A DNA stretch of 64,000 nt from Chryseobacterium vrystaatense (GCF_000737765.1 NZ_JPRI01000003.1:248001-312000), one strand, 5' to 3'; positions 34,554 through 44,442 are shown, numbered from the stretch's first letter. Numbers and translations are program-made. The notes: generated from the letters alone by a model not told the origin.

Positions 34554-35546
34554 ATGAGCAACACTTACAAATCAGCAGGCGTAGACAAAGAAGAAGGGTA
34601 CAAAACAGTTGACAAGATCAAAAAAGCAGTTGGAGAAACCCACAACTCAAATGTATTGAATCATTTGGGAAGTTTTGGAGCTTTCTATGAGATCGGAGGA
34701 TATAAAAATCCTGTGCTGGTTTCAGGGACAGACGGTGTAGGAACAAAGCTTAAAGTAGCTTTGGATACCAAACAATACGATTCCATCGGTATCGACTGTT
34801 TCGCAATGTGTGCCAATGACATCCTTTGCCACGGTGCAAAACCATTATTCTTCTTAGATTATCTGGCTTGCGGAAAGCTTGATTCAGAGGTAGCTGCTGA
34901 GATCGTTCTTGGAATGGTGAAAGCATGTAAGGACAACAACTGTGCATTGATCGGTGGAGAAACTGCTGAAATGCCTGGAATGTATAAGCCCGGAGATTAT
35001 GATGTTGCAGGATTCTGTGTTGGAATCGTTGAAAAAGATCAAATCATTGACGGTTCTACCATCAAAGCAGGAAATAAAATCATCGCTCTTCCAAGCTCTG
35101 GATTCCACTCCAACGGATTTTCACTGGTAAGAAAAGTATTTCCAAACTTCGAAGAAGAATTCGAAGGAAAACCTTTATTTGAGACCCTTTTAGTACCTAC
35201 AAGACTATATTATAAAGACATCCACAAAGTATTGGAAGAAGTAAAAGTTTCCGGTATTGCTCATATTACAGGAGGTGGTCTTTATGAAAATGTTCCAAGA
35301 ATCATTCCTGAAGGACTATGTGCTTCTATTGATGCTGCGAAAGTAAAAATTCCTAGCATTATGCTTGAATTGGAGAAAAGAGGAGGAGTATCTCGTGAAG
35401 AAATGTACGGAACCTTCAATATGGGAGTTGGAATGATCATCGTTGCAGACGCTGACCACGCAGAGAAAGTATTGCACCTTTTAGATGATGCTTACGAAAT
35501 CGGTGAGATCACGGAGGGAAGCGAGAAAATTGATTTGAAATTTTAA
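34554..35546 (+). CDS. purM: Phosphoribosylformylglycinamidine cyclo-ligase (AIR synthetase)
   Basis: 330 residues. It closes the imidazole ring of the purine precursor using ATP. Family stretches include VSGTDGVGTKLKVA near residue 62, IGGETAEMPGMY, GLPSSGFHSNG-type residues (here ALPSSGFHSNGFSLVR) and GIAHITGGGLYENVPRI. It is the first gene of the purine cluster and probably under the leader RNA upstream. Note that purL and purF are not in this window. Confidence 0.97.
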   Translation: MSNTYKSAGVDKEEGYKTVDKIKKAVGETHNSNVLNHLGSFGAFYEIGGYKNPVLVSGTDGVGTKLKVALDTKQYDSIGIDCFAMCANDILCHGAKPLFFLDYLACGKLDSEVAAEIVLGMVKACKDNNCALIGGETAEMPGMYKPGDYDVAGFCVGIVEKDQIIDGSTIKAGNKIIALPSSGFHSNGFSLVRKVFPNFEEEFEGKPLFETLLVPTRLYYKDIHKVLEEVKVSGIAHITGGGLYENVPRIIPEGLCASIDAAKVKIPSIMLELEKRGGVSREEMYGTFNMGVGMIIVADADHAEKVLHLLDDAYEIGEITEGSEKIDLKF

Positions 35547-35552
35547 ATGACA

Positions 35553-35592
35553 TCAGATCTCAGACATCAGACATCTGAAATCTAACATCTGA
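35553..35592. repeat. Six-unit bipartite heptad array between purM and purN
   Basis: TCAGA units start at 35553, 35560 and 35567, then TCTGA, TCTAA and TCTGA at 35574, 35581 and 35588. All six keep one 7-bp phase, even across the orientation switch. The array fills the whole 50-bp spacer and can form a hairpin just before the purN start codon. Confidence 0.85.
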
Positions 35593-35596
35593 ATTA

Positions 35597-36163
35597 ATGA
35601 AAAACATCGTTATACTCGTTTCAGGTTCCGGCACCAATCTGCAGAGAATCATAGATACCATTGCCAATGGAGAGATCCAGAATGCACAAGTATCTTTGGT
35701 AGTGGCAGACAGAGAATGCTACGGACTTGAAAGAGCAAAAAATCATCATATAGAAAGCATTCTGATTCCGAGAGGAAAGAATTTCAGCAGTGAATTGGCC
35801 AATGTGATTCCGAAAGATACCGATTTGATCGTATTGGCAGGGTTCTTATCCATCCTGAAACCTGAGTTCTGTGAAACCTGGAACGGGAAGATTATCAATA
35901 TCCATCCCGCATTGCTTCCAAAATTCGGAGGAAAAGGAATGTGGGGAATGAACGTCCATAATGCGGTTATTGAAGCCAAAGAAAAAGAAAGCGGAGCTAC
36001 CGTACATTTTGTGACTTCCGGAATTGATGAAGGAGAAGCAATCCTGCAGAAATCATTTGAAGTGACAGCAGACGATACCCCCGAAACGATAGCAGGTAAA
36101 GTACATCATATTGAATATGAAATATTTCCAAAAGCGATCAGTAAAGTTTTGGAAAATCAATAG
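35597..36163 (+). CDS. purN: Phosphoribosylglycinamide formyltransferase
   Basis: 188 residues. It uses 10-formyl-tetrahydrofolate to formylate GAR. N-terminal ILVSGSGTNLQRI binds phosphate. IINIHPALLPKFGGKGMWG contains the catalytic His, and the later SGATVHFVTSGIDEG contains the conserved Asp. Cytoplasmic. It lies between two periodic repeat arrays of different families. Confidence 0.96.
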   Translation: MKNIVILVSGSGTNLQRIIDTIANGEIQNAQVSLVVADRECYGLERAKNHHIESILIPRGKNFSSELANVIPKDTDLIVLAGFLSILKPEFCETWNGKIINIHPALLPKFGGKGMWGMNVHNAVIEAKEKESGATVHFVTSGIDEGEAILQKSFEVTADDTPETIAGKVHHIEYEIFPKAISKVLENQ

Positions 36164-36234
36164 AACCAATTTAACAATGTACCAATTATAACCATTATTA
36201 TATTGCTGGACTGTTACATTGATTCATGGTTACA
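36164..36234. repeat. Bipartite octad array between purN and purH
   Basis: Left units AACCAA, TAACAA, TACCAA and TAACCA start at 36164, 36172, 36180 and 36189. Right units TTGCTGGA, CTGTTACA, TTGATTCA and TGGTTACA start at 36203, 36211, 36219 and 36227. It is the same family as 34450-34544 and begins immediately after the purN stop. Confidence 0.8.
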
Positions 36235-36329
36235 TTAAAAAAAATCTAAGTAAATAAAAAGTAAGACCGGGGGTGAAAGACCGGGCTACAGTTTGAAATA
36301 GCTGTGAAAAGTAAAAAATTGAAAGTAAA

Positions 36330-37847
36330 ATGAGTAAAAAGAGAGTTTTAATCAGTGTTTCTGACAAAAGCGGATTGATCGAATTCGCCCAGTTCTTGGA
36401 AGCCCAGAATTATGAGTTGATTTCTACGGGAGGAACGTTCAAACACTTGAAAGACGCTGGCTTAAATCCGATTCAAATCGATGAGGTGACCAATTTCCCT
36501 GAAATGCTGGACGGAAGAGTGAAAACCCTTCACCCGAAAGTACATGGAGGTCTTTTAGCAGTTCGTTCCAATGAAGAACACATGAAAACCGTTCAGGAAC
36601 ATGGAATTGATCTGATAGACATGGTTATCGTAAACCTTTATCCTTTCTTTGAAAATGTAAACAAAGACATTTCTTTACATGAGAAAGTAGAATTTATCGA
36701 TATCGGAGGTCCTTCAATGCTGCGTTCTGCAGCCAAGAACTTCGATTCTGTTACTGTAATTACCGATGTGGAAGATTACGCAACGGTAAGACTTGAAATG
36801 GAACAGAACGGCGATACATATATCGAAACACGTAAAAAGCTTGCCGGTAAAGTATTCAACCTTACTTCAGCTTATGACGGTGCTATTTCAAGAATGCTTT
36901 TAGATGAAGAATATCCTACATATCTTAATGCTTCATACAAAAAAGCATCTGACTTAAGATATGGAGAAAACCCTCACCAGACTGCCGCTTACTACGTTTC
37001 TACTTTTGAGAACGGCGCGATGAAAGATTTCGAACAGCTTGGTGGTAAAGAACTTTCTTTCAACAACCTTCGTGATATGGACCTTTGCTGGAAAGTAGTA
37101 ACGGAATTTAAAGAAGAAATGGCATGCTGCGCAGTGAAACACTCTACGCCTTGTGGGGTAGCAATCGGAACTTCAGCACTGGAAACGTATCAAAAAACTT
37201 TCGAATGTGATCCGGTTTCTATTTTTGGCGGAATTGTTGCAATGAACTACAAGATTGATGCGGCAACAGCTGAAGAATTAAACAAAACGTTCCTTGAGAT
37301 CGTAATGGCTCCGGACTTTGATGATGCAGCTCTTGAAGTTTTAAGAAAAAAGAAAAACCTGAGAATTATAAAAATCGTTAACCCGGTTTCTGACAAACAG
37401 ACTTGGGTGAAGATCGATGGAGGCATCCTGGTTCAGGACAATGATACTCACTTCTCGGACGATATCAAAGTAGTAACTGATGTGCAGCCTTCAGACGAAC
37501 AGAAAAAAGCACTTCTTTTCTCTCAGAGAGTCGTGAAGTATGTAAAATCAAATGCTATCGTTGTTTCCAATGGTATTCAGGCTTTCGGAATAGGTGGCGG
37601 ACAGGTCAACAGAATCTGGGCTACTCAGCAGGCTATTGAAAGAGCAAAAGAAAAATTCTCAGGAGATCTTGTACTGGCTTCAGACGCATTTTTCCCTTTC
37701 CGTGATGTCGTAGATTTCTGTGCTGCGGAAGGTATTAAAGCAATCATCCAGCCGGGTGGAAGTGTAAAAGATCAGGACAGTATTGAAGCTGCCAATGAGC
37801 ACGGTATTCCAATGATGTTTACTGGTGTTAGACATTTTTTACACTAA
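36330..37847 (+). CDS. purH: Bifunctional AICAR transformylase / IMP cyclohydrolase
   Basis: 505 residues, full length for the family. The IMP cyclohydrolase domain is N-terminal ([38 protein letters not shown]). The AICAR transformylase domain covers about 195-505 ([27 protein letters not shown] with the KH-pair, GIGGGQVNR). It completes IMP synthesis. The spacer before it holds an octad array and a short direct repeat of GACCGGG with no clear promoter. Confidence 0.97.
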   Translation: MSKKRVLISVSDKSGLIEFAQFLEAQNYELISTGGTFKHLKDAGLNPIQIDEVTNFPEMLDGRVKTLHPKVHGGLLAVRSNEEHMKTVQEHGIDLIDMVIVNLYPFFENVNKDISLHEKVEFIDIGGPSMLRSAAKNFDSVTVITDVEDYATVRLEMEQNGDTYIETRKKLAGKVFNLTSAYDGAISRMLLDEEYPTYLNASYKKASDLRYGENPHQTAAYYVSTFENGAMKDFEQLGGKELSFNNLRDMDLCWKVVTEFKEEMACCAVKHSTPCGVAIGTSALETYQKTFECDPVSIFGGIVAMNYKIDAATAEELNKTFLEIVMAPDFDDAALEVLRKKKNLRIIKIVNPVSDKQTWVKIDGGILVQDNDTHFSDDIKVVTDVQPSDEQKKALLFSQRVVKYVKSNAIVVSNGIQAFGIGGGQVNRIWATQQAIERAKEKFSGDLVLASDAFFPFRDVVDFCAAEGIKAIIQPGGSVKDQDSIEAANEHGIPMMFTGVRHFLH

Positions 37848-37876
37848 TTAAAATAGAATTAAAAAATAATTTGGGA

Positions 37877-37908
37877 TTGTATTTATAGCATTCAAAATTA
37901 TATATTTG
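37877..37908 (+). promoter_or_regulatory. Promoter of purD
   Basis: TTG (37877-37879), 21 nt, TATATTTG (37901-37908) fits the consensus; the start codon is at 37936. purD can therefore be transcribed independently of purH. Confidence 0.7.
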
Positions 37909-37935
37909 TAAAATAGACTAGATAATAAATAAAGT

Positions 37936-39174
37936 ATGAGAATATTAATCATAGGTGAAGGCGGTAGAGAATCTGCTTTAGCGGCAAAGCTTCAGAATGA
38001 CTCAAGAATTTCTAAAATGTTTTTTGCTAACGGTAATGCTACCACCGATGTAATAGGGAAAAATGTTCATTTATCAGAGATCAAAGAACTGAGAGATTTC
38101 GCCATTAAAGAAAAGGTAGATCTTACGATTGTTGGTCCCGAAGCCCCTCTTGTAGCCGGGTTGAAGGATGAATTCAAAAAACACGATCTTAAAGTTTTCG
38201 GTCCGAACCAAAAAGTAGCAAGTCTGGAAGGAAGTAAAGCTTTCTCTAAGAAATTTATGCAGACCTATGATATCAAAACGGCTAAAGCTGTTGTATTTGA
38301 TTCATATAATGATGCTAAAGAATATGTGCAGACGCAGCAGTATCCTTTAGTGGTAAAGGCAAGTGGTCTGGCTGGCGGAAAAGGTGTTGTCATCTGCGAC
38401 AACCTTGAAGAAGCTGAGGCGACAATCCATGACTTCATGATCAGAAGAATTTATGGTGATGCAGGAATCCGTCTGGTTATTGAAGAATATTTAGAAGGTT
38501 TTGAAGCTTCAATCATTGCATTCTCAAACGGTGAAAAACTTTTCCCTTGTGTAGCTGCAAAAGATTACAAAAAAGCTGGAAACGGTGATACGGGACCTAA
38601 TACCGGAGGTATGGGATCGGTAGCTCCAAGCCCTGAGTTTACTCAGGAGCACTACGCTGATTTTGAGAAAAATATCCTGGAACCTACGATCAATGGTCTT
38701 AAAGGAGAAGGATTCAGCTTTAAAGGAATCATTTTCTTTGGATTGATGGTAACTAAAAACGGAACTTACCTTCTTGAGTACAATATGAGATTCGGAGATC
38801 CTGAAACTCAGGTGCTGATGGCATTAATGGAAAACAATCTTCTGGATGTGATCCAGGACTGTATGGAAGGAAAAGATATCGAACTTAAATTCAAGGACGA
38901 AAAAGCAGTATGTCTTGTAATGTGTTCAGGAGGTTACCCTAGAAATATCGAAACAGGTTTCGAAATTGTAGGTGAAGACAAACTGAAACATTCTAAACTT
39001 CTTTATGCAGGAGCAATAAAAAAAGCCGACAAAGTAGTTTCAAACGGTGGAAGAGTACTGAATATCGTTGCTACTGGCGCTACTTACGATGATGCCCGCA
39101 AAAAGGTGTACGAAGATGCAAGCCACATTCATTTCGATTACGGATTCTACAGAGAAGACATCGGAAAGTTTTAA
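37936..39174 (+). CDS. purD: Phosphoribosylamine-glycine ligase (GAR synthetase)
   Basis: 412 residues with an ATP-grasp fold. The N domain begins RILIIGEGGRESALA (usually GxGGREHA; here Ser replaces His). The ATP-binding part has VVKASGLAGGKGVVI, and the metal-binding segment is LLEYNMRFGDPETQ. Further motifs NTGGMGSVAPSP and CSGGYPRNIETG are as in the family. It ligates glycine to phosphoribosylamine, the second step of purine synthesis. Confidence 0.96.
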   Translation: MRILIIGEGGRESALAAKLQNDSRISKMFFANGNATTDVIGKNVHLSEIKELRDFAIKEKVDLTIVGPEAPLVAGLKDEFKKHDLKVFGPNQKVASLEGSKAFSKKFMQTYDIKTAKAVVFDSYNDAKEYVQTQQYPLVVKASGLAGGKGVVICDNLEEAEATIHDFMIRRIYGDAGIRLVIEEYLEGFEASIIAFSNGEKLFPCVAAKDYKKAGNGDTGPNTGGMGSVAPSPEFTQEHYADFEKNILEPTINGLKGEGFSFKGIIFFGLMVTKNGTYLLEYNMRFGDPETQVLMALMENNLLDVIQDCMEGKDIELKFKDEKAVCLVMCSGGYPRNIETGFEIVGEDKLKHSKLLYAGAIKKADKVVSNGGRVLNIVATGATYDDARKKVYEDASHIHFDYGFYREDIGKF

Positions 39175-39185
39175 AATAAATCACG

Positions 39186-39219
39186 AAAAAAGATTTGGAA
39201 CGTTTCCAAGTCTTTTTTT
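39186..39219 (+). terminator. Intrinsic terminator after purD
   Basis: A-run and GATTTGGAA pair with TTCCAAGTC and a long T-run, with a small CGT loop. Confidence 0.8.
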
Positions 39220-39242
39220 GTAAAGCAGTCAATATTTAGATA

Positions 39243-39309
39243 CCAGACACAAGATCTAAGATACCAGACACTCAAGTCTGAAATCTGATGTCTGAAATCT
39301 GATATCACT
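39243..39309. repeat. Bipartite heptad array between purD and guaA
   Basis: Left units ending AGA start at 39243, 39250, 39257 and 39264. Right units TCTGA start at 39277, 39284, 39291 and 39298, with a partial one at 39305. Each arm keeps a 7-bp period. The array ends 30 nt before guaA. Confidence 0.82.
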
Positions 39310-39338
39310 TAAAACAAATCAATCAGTTATAAAGTAAA

Positions 39339-40868
39339 ATGAACAACGGTATTATCATATTAGATTTCGGATCACAGTACAATCAGCTTATCGGAAGAAG
39401 AATCCGTGAGATGGGTGTATACTCTGAAATTCTTCCTTTCAATACACCTTTACAGGATATCTTAGCAAAACAGCCAAAAGGAATTATTCTTTCCGGAGGA
39501 CCAAGTTCTGTAAATGCAGAAAATGCTCACCTGGTAGAAAAAGAACTTTACGAACAGGGAATTCCTGTTTTGGGAATCTGCTACGGAATGCAGCTTACAG
39601 CTCATCTTTTGGGAGGAAAAGTAAACAAAGGTGAAAAAGGAGAATACGGAAAAGCGCATTTGGATATCATCAAAGAAAATGCTTTACTGAAAGGAGTTAC
39701 TCAGAATTCAATTGTTTGGATGAGTCACTTTGACGAAGTAGGGGAATTACCTTCAGGTTTTGAGTTAAACGCAAAATCAGGAGTAATTGCTTCCATTTCC
39801 AATGAAGATAAAAAGATCTACTGTGTGCAGTTTCACCCTGAAGTTTCCCATACAGAAGAAGGCGGTAAAATGCTTGAAAACTTTGTTTTCGCGATCTGTG
39901 ATGCTGAGAAAAACTGGAAACTGACCAATTATATTGAAAAAACAGTTGAGGAAATCCGTGAAAAAGTAGGAGACAGCAGAGTTATTCTTGGACTTTCAGG
40001 GGGTGTTGATTCTTCTGTAGCAGCGGTTTTAATTCACAAGGCAATCGGTGATCAGTTGACGTGTATCTTTGTTGATACGGGGCTGTTGAGAAAAGATGAA
40101 GGCCAAAAAGTAATGGACAACTATGGAGAACATTTCCATATGAACATTAAAATGGTTGATGCCAGAGAAAGATTCCTGACAAAACTGGCAGGAGTAGATG
40201 ATCCGGAACAGAAAAGAAAAATCATCGGAAACGAATTTATTCATGTTTTTGATGAGGAATCCCATAAAATTGAAGGCGCTAAATTCTTGGCACAGGGTAC
40301 TATTTATCCTGACGTTATCGAAAGCCAGTCTGTTAATGGACCATCTGCAGTGATCAAGTCTCACCACAATGTAGGTGGACTTCCTGAAGATATGGAATTC
40401 AAATTATTGGAACCATTGAGAGAACTTTTCAAAGATGAGGTTAGAAAAGTAGGTGAGGAATTAGGTATTCCACATCACCTGGTACACAGACATCCTTTTC
40501 CCGGTCCTGGATTAGGGATCAGAATATTGGGTGCTGTAGATGCTGAAAAAGTAAAGATCCTTCAGGAAGCGGATGATATTTTCATCGAAGAATTATACAA
40601 AAACGACCTTTACGAAAAAGTATCTCAGGCTTTCGTAGTACTTCTTCCTGTGAAATCAGTAGGAGTAATGGGAGATGAGAGAACTTACGAATACACCGCT
40701 GTAGTTCGTTCTGCCAACACCATCGACTTTATGACGGCAACGTGGAGCAGGCTTCCTTATGAGTTCTTAGATACTGTATCCAGCAGAATTATCAACGAAG
40801 TAAGAGGAATCAACAGGGTAGCTTATGATATTTCAAGCAAACCACCTGCAACCATTGAGTGGGAATAA
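39339..40868 (+). CDS. guaA: GMP synthase (glutamine-hydrolysing)
   Basis: 509 residues. The N-terminal class I amidotransferase domain has the nucleophile motif GICYGMQ and the [14 protein letters not shown]is-Glu pair. The ATP pyrophosphatase domain has the PP-loop [10 protein letters not shown] near residue 226. The C-terminal dimerisation domain ends in the family sequence KPPATIEWE. It converts XMP to GMP. Its own terminator ends the purine cluster. Confidence 0.97.
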   Translation: MNNGIIILDFGSQYNQLIGRRIREMGVYSEILPFNTPLQDILAKQPKGIILSGGPSSVNAENAHLVEKELYEQGIPVLGICYGMQLTAHLLGGKVNKGEKGEYGKAHLDIIKENALLKGVTQNSIVWMSHFDEVGELPSGFELNAKSGVIASISNEDKKIYCVQFHPEVSHTEEGGKMLENFVFAICDAEKNWKLTNYIEKTVEEIREKVGDSRVILGLSGGVDSSVAAVLIHKAIGDQLTCIFVDTGLLRKDEGQKVMDNYGEHFHMNIKMVDARERFLTKLAGVDDPEQKRKIIGNEFIHVFDEESHKIEGAKFLAQGTIYPDVIESQSVNGPSAVIKSHHNVGGLPEDMEFKLLEPLRELFKDEVRKVGEELGIPHHLVHRHPFPGPGLGIRILGAVDAEKVKILQEADDIFIEELYKNDLYEKVSQAFVVLLPVKSVGVMGDERTYEYTAVVRSANTIDFMTATWSRLPYEFLDTVSSRIINEVRGINRVAYDISSKPPATIEWE

Positions 40869-40891
40869 TCTTACACAACGTGTTTACAATA

Positions 40892-40929
40892 AAAAAATCC
40901 TGTTTATATCTTTATAAACGGGATTTTTT
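40892..40929 (+). terminator. Intrinsic terminator after guaA
   Basis: AAAATCCTGTTTATA pairs with TATAAACGGGATTTT (one wobble) around a short loop, with a further T-run. Confidence 0.85.
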
Positions 40930-41091
40930 GTTTTAATCTGTATAAAATCTCAGTTTCCAGACTTTTATACGATATTGTTTGTTTTCATTATTTAAAGCAA
41001 AAATAGATCAGGGTTGTTTATTTTTAAAATTATCATACATTTAACAATGTAATTCTGTTAAAAATTAATTTTAAAGTTAGTATTCCGTAAA

Positions 41092-42057
41092 ATGAAAATA
41101 AAACATTTGCTAATCATGATCGGTCTAGGGTCAATACTCACCGGCTGTATGGCTTCACATAAAAACACTTCTTCTTCTGAAAACTATCCCTGGTTTCCTT
41201 TTTCATGGTATTCAGCGAAAATTTCAGGAAAGAACTTTGATAAAGTAGCCATGCTGGTTCCTGTAAAAGTAAATGATTTGAATGCCGATTTTACTTTGCA
41301 ATTTGATCTGGGAAGCGATGCAACTCTGGTGTACGGAAATACAATAAGCAGCTATTATACGGAAAGCGAAATAAAAAGTTTCCTGATAGAAAACTCCAGA
41401 TCTACAGATAACGGAGGAAAGTTAGTATACAAAACCAAAGGGCTTATTTATCATTTAGGAAAGCTGTCCAAAGATAACCTCGTATACAAAGAGAATTATG
41501 GAGATAAAATCGCCAAAGATTCATTATTTACAAGGAAACCCAAGCATATCGGAACGTTAGGGGCTGATGTTTTTAATGATAAAATCCTGATTATTGATTA
41601 TCCTAACAAAAGAATGTGTGTTCTTGATTCACTGGACGAATATTGGAGAAATGCGACCACTTTTGTTGATGCCAGATCTAATAATGGCAGATTACAGATT
41701 CCATTAACGATTGCAAATAAAACCCATTGGTTCCTGTTTGATACCGGAGCCAGCTTGTTTCCTATTAATACCAATAAAGAACTTTGGACTTCATTAGTAG
41801 ATCAAACGATTAAAACAGATACGATTATTGCCAATTCTTGGGGAGAGAAAGTTAAATTTTATGGAAGACCGATCAAAGAAAAAGTATATCTGGGAAAAAG
41901 AAAATTAGAAAATGATTATGCCTGGTATAACGATAACAAAAGGCTTCAGGAGTTCAATACAACCGAAAAGATTGACGGTCTTACCGGGAATGCTTTTTTT
42001 GTCAATAACATCATTATACTGGATTTTAAAAATAAAAAATTCGGGGTAGTAAACTAA
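41092..42057 (+). CDS. Aspartyl protease-like lipoprotein
   Basis: 321 residues. The lipobox LTGC (Cys19) predicts an envelope lipoprotein. Two motifs resemble retropepsin active sites: FDLGSDATL at Asp72 (DLG instead of DTG) and FDTGASLFPIN at Asp217. The C terminus IDGLTGNAFFVNNIIILDFKNKKFG resembles the end of the 29367-30521 protein, so the two are probably distant paralogues. The first lobe may be impaired. Function unknown. Confidence 0.72.
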   Translation: MKIKHLLIMIGLGSILTGCMASHKNTSSSENYPWFPFSWYSAKISGKNFDKVAMLVPVKVNDLNADFTLQFDLGSDATLVYGNTISSYYTESEIKSFLIENSRSTDNGGKLVYKTKGLIYHLGKLSKDNLVYKENYGDKIAKDSLFTRKPKHIGTLGADVFNDKILIIDYPNKRMCVLDSLDEYWRNATTFVDARSNNGRLQIPLTIANKTHWFLFDTGASLFPINTNKELWTSLVDQTIKTDTIIANSWGEKVKFYGRPIKEKVYLGKRKLENDYAWYNDNKRLQEFNTTEKIDGLTGNAFFVNNIIILDFKNKKFGVVN

Positions 42058-42105
42058 TAATGCGTCCACTTATTCAAATAACAGAATATTTTACTGATCA
42101 ATAAA

Positions 42106-42138
42106 AAACTCCTTTATGAATCATTCATAAAGGAGTTT
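42106..42138. terminator. Bidirectional terminator (15-bp perfect stem)
   Basis: 42106-42120 pairs perfectly with 42124-42138 around loop TCA, with flanking A and T runs. It separates convergent genes. Confidence 0.88.
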
Positions 42139-42158
42139 CTCGTATGACTATTCTATCC

Positions 42159-42812
42159 TTAGATTGATGAAAGCATGGGGCTAAAAGAATGGTAATAGGT
42201 ATTGTCTTTCCAGGAAAATTTCATCCTTACTTCGTCAAGATCAAGGAAATCTCTCAGCGAATAATCATCATCCTGAAAATAAACTTCTTTGATAGAATCG
42301 TCCTGCCCATATTTAAATTGAATATTAGGAATTGTTTCATTTTGGAATTCATAATCAAATACAGATGGATCACCATAAAAATTTTTAAATTTATCGGTTT
42401 GAAGTCCTGTTATTAAATCTATGACGCATCCGGTTAATTTTCTGTTTCTATCATCCAATACGAGAATACCTTTCCCAAAGAGACTGCCATTACGATAGAA
42501 TATGTATTCCCACTGAGTCTCTCCCTTATTGTTTTCTTCCTTATTATAATAAAATGTCCAGGGCTTGCCAAATGATCCGATATCTACGTGATTAATAATT
42601 GCTTCTGATAATTGTTTTTCCGAAGAAAGATAAATTTCACCTCCTGACTGTTCAATTTGCTGTGTTTTATAATTTTTTAAAAATCTTTCTATTTTTTTCA
42701 GATCGTTAGTGTGATCATCATACATTAAACAGTTAAATTCTGAAAGCTTATGAAGTTGTTCCTGTAGTATTTCAATATTGTTTTCATCAGTGTATTTTAT
42801 GTAAGTACCCAC
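42159..42812 (-). CDS. Hypothetical cytoplasmic protein
   Basis: 217 residues, acidic and rich in Asn, Asp and aromatic residues, without signal or membrane segment. I do not recognise it. Composition and length resemble orphan or immunity-like proteins of Bacteroidetes, but there is no toxin beside it, so this is not claimed. It is divergent from the GNAT-nitrilase gene; the 54-bp gap contains the dyad AAGTAA/TTACTT near 42849-42863. Confidence 0.6.
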   Translation of the reverse strand: MGTYIKYTDENNIEILQEQLHKLSEFNCLMYDDHTNDLKKIERFLKNYKTQQIEQSGGEIYLSSEKQLSEAIINHVDIGSFGKPWTFYYNKEENNKGETQWEYIFYRNGSLFGKGILVLDDRNRKLTGCVIDLITGLQTDKFKNFYGDPSVFDYEFQNETIPNIQFKYGQDDSIKEVYFQDDDYSLRDFLDLDEVRMKFSWKDNTYYHSFSPMLSSI

Positions 42813-42866
42813 GTATATTATATTTTCTAAATTAATTTTTCTTAAATTTAAGTAAAATTACTTCAA

Positions 42867-44375
42867 ATGCAAATAGAAACAAGAGCCCTGAGCCTTCAGG
42901 ATTATGATGAATTGGTTATAACGATGAAACGTGCATATCCGCAGATGTCCGAATCTATTTGGTCTAAAAAAAGTATCGAAAAACTTACAAGAATATTCCC
43001 TAAAGGTCAGATCTGCATCACGGTAGATGGAAAACTGGCTGCTGTAGCACTTTCCATTATTGTGAATTATGACGAATTTGGAGACGATCATACCTATGTG
43101 GATATTACAGGAAATTATACCTTTAATACCCATCTTTCTACAGGAAACGTATTGTATGGAATCGAGGTTTTTGTAGACCCTGAGTTTCGTGAGCTGCGTT
43201 TGGGGAGAAGATTGTATGACGCCAGAAAAGAATTGTGTGAACTGCTTAATCTGAAATCAATCATTCTGGGAGGAAGAATCCCGAACTATCATAAATACAG
43301 TGACGAACTTTCTCCAAGAGAATATATCCGCAGAGTTAGAGACAAGGAAATTTACGATCCTGTGTTGTCTTTTCAGCTTTCCAATAACTTCCTTCCCATA
43401 AAGATTCTCAAAAAATACCTTCCTGAGGATGAATCATCACTGGAAAATGCTGTTTTGCTGCAGTGGAACAACATCTATTACAGCAAAAAGCCGAATACCA
43501 TGCAGGACAGCATCATACGATTGGGACTGGTACAGTGGCAGATGAGGCATTTTAAAAATATCGATGCTTTTTACGAGCAGGTAGAATTTTTTGTTAATGT
43601 AATGGGCGACTACAAATCAGACTTCGTTCTTTTCCCGGAGCTTTTCAATACGCCGCTGCTGGCACCGTTCAACAAGCTTTCTGAAAGGGACAGTATGATA
43701 GAATTGGCTAAATTGAGTGAGGAAATAAAAAATAAAATTTCTGAACTGGCCATCAGTTATAACGTCAATATCATTTCAGGAAGTATGCCTGTTTTTGATA
43801 ATGAAAGTAATGATCTCTACAATGTAAGCTACCTGCTGCATCGTGACGGTCGTATTGATGAATACCGTAAAGTTCACATCACACCAAATGAAAGAAAATA
43901 TTACGGAATGAAAGGCGGAAATGAGATCAGAGTTTTTGATACCGACTGTGGAAAAATTGGTCTTGTCATCTGCTATGACGTAGAATTTCCCGAATTGCCG
44001 AGAATTCTTGCAGATCAGGGAATGAAAATTCTTTTTGTACCTTATCTTACCGACACCCAGAATGCCTATATCAGAGTACGTCATTGCGCGGCAGCAAGAG
44101 CTATAGAAAATGAATGTTATGTAGCAATAGCAGGCTGTGTAGGTAACCTTCCGGGAGTTAATAATATGGATATCCAGTTTGGACAGGCAGCTGTATTTAC
44201 CCCTTCAGATTTTGCATTTCCATCCAATGCCGTGAAAGGGGAAGCAACGCCAAATACAGAAATGACTCTTATCGTGGATGTGGACCTTAATCTGTTAAAA
44301 GATCTTCATCACAATGGCTCTGTTCAGGTAATGAATGACCGTAGAAAAGATCTGTACGAAACGTACCTTAAATAA
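42867..44375 (+). CDS. GNAT acetyltransferase / carbon-nitrogen hydrolase fusion
   Basis: 502 residues in two domains. The N-terminal GNAT fold (about 1-205) has the acetyl-CoA motif EFRELRLGRRLYDARKEL. The C-terminal nitrilase domain (about 217-502) has a complete Glu-Lys-Cys triad: Glu258 (FPELF), Lys335 (YRKVHITPNE) and Cys369 (VICYDVEFPE). Such fusions are known in several phyla; amidase or N-acyl hydrolase roles are assumed, but no substrate is settled. All motifs look intact. Confidence 0.92.
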   Translation: MQIETRALSLQDYDELVITMKRAYPQMSESIWSKKSIEKLTRIFPKGQICITVDGKLAAVALSIIVNYDEFGDDHTYVDITGNYTFNTHLSTGNVLYGIEVFVDPEFRELRLGRRLYDARKELCELLNLKSIILGGRIPNYHKYSDELSPREYIRRVRDKEIYDPVLSFQLSNNFLPIKILKKYLPEDESSLENAVLLQWNNIYYSKKPNTMQDSIIRLGLVQWQMRHFKNIDAFYEQVEFFVNVMGDYKSDFVLFPELFNTPLLAPFNKLSERDSMIELAKLSEEIKNKISELAISYNVNIISGSMPVFDNESNDLYNVSYLLHRDGRIDEYRKVHITPNERKYYGMKGGNEIRVFDTDCGKIGLVICYDVEFPELPRILADQGMKILFVPYLTDTQNAYIRVRHCAAARAIENECYVAIAGCVGNLPGVNNMDIQFGQAAVFTPSDFAFPSNAVKGEATPNTEMTLIVDVDLNLLKDLHHNGSVQVMNDRRKDLYETYLK

Positions 44376-44442
44376 AATAGAATTCAAATTTCATATCAAA
44401 TCCTGCTCTTGTTAAGAGGCAGGATTTTTTAATTTAAAAAAC

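Noticed and set aside
36241..36310. Possible riboswitch before purH (GACCGGG repeated)
   Set aside because: Only a short direct repeat; no stable stem or terminator could be drawn by hand.
42159..42812. Immunity protein of a toxin system
   Set aside because: Composition fits loosely, but no toxin, Rhs or secretion gene is adjacent.
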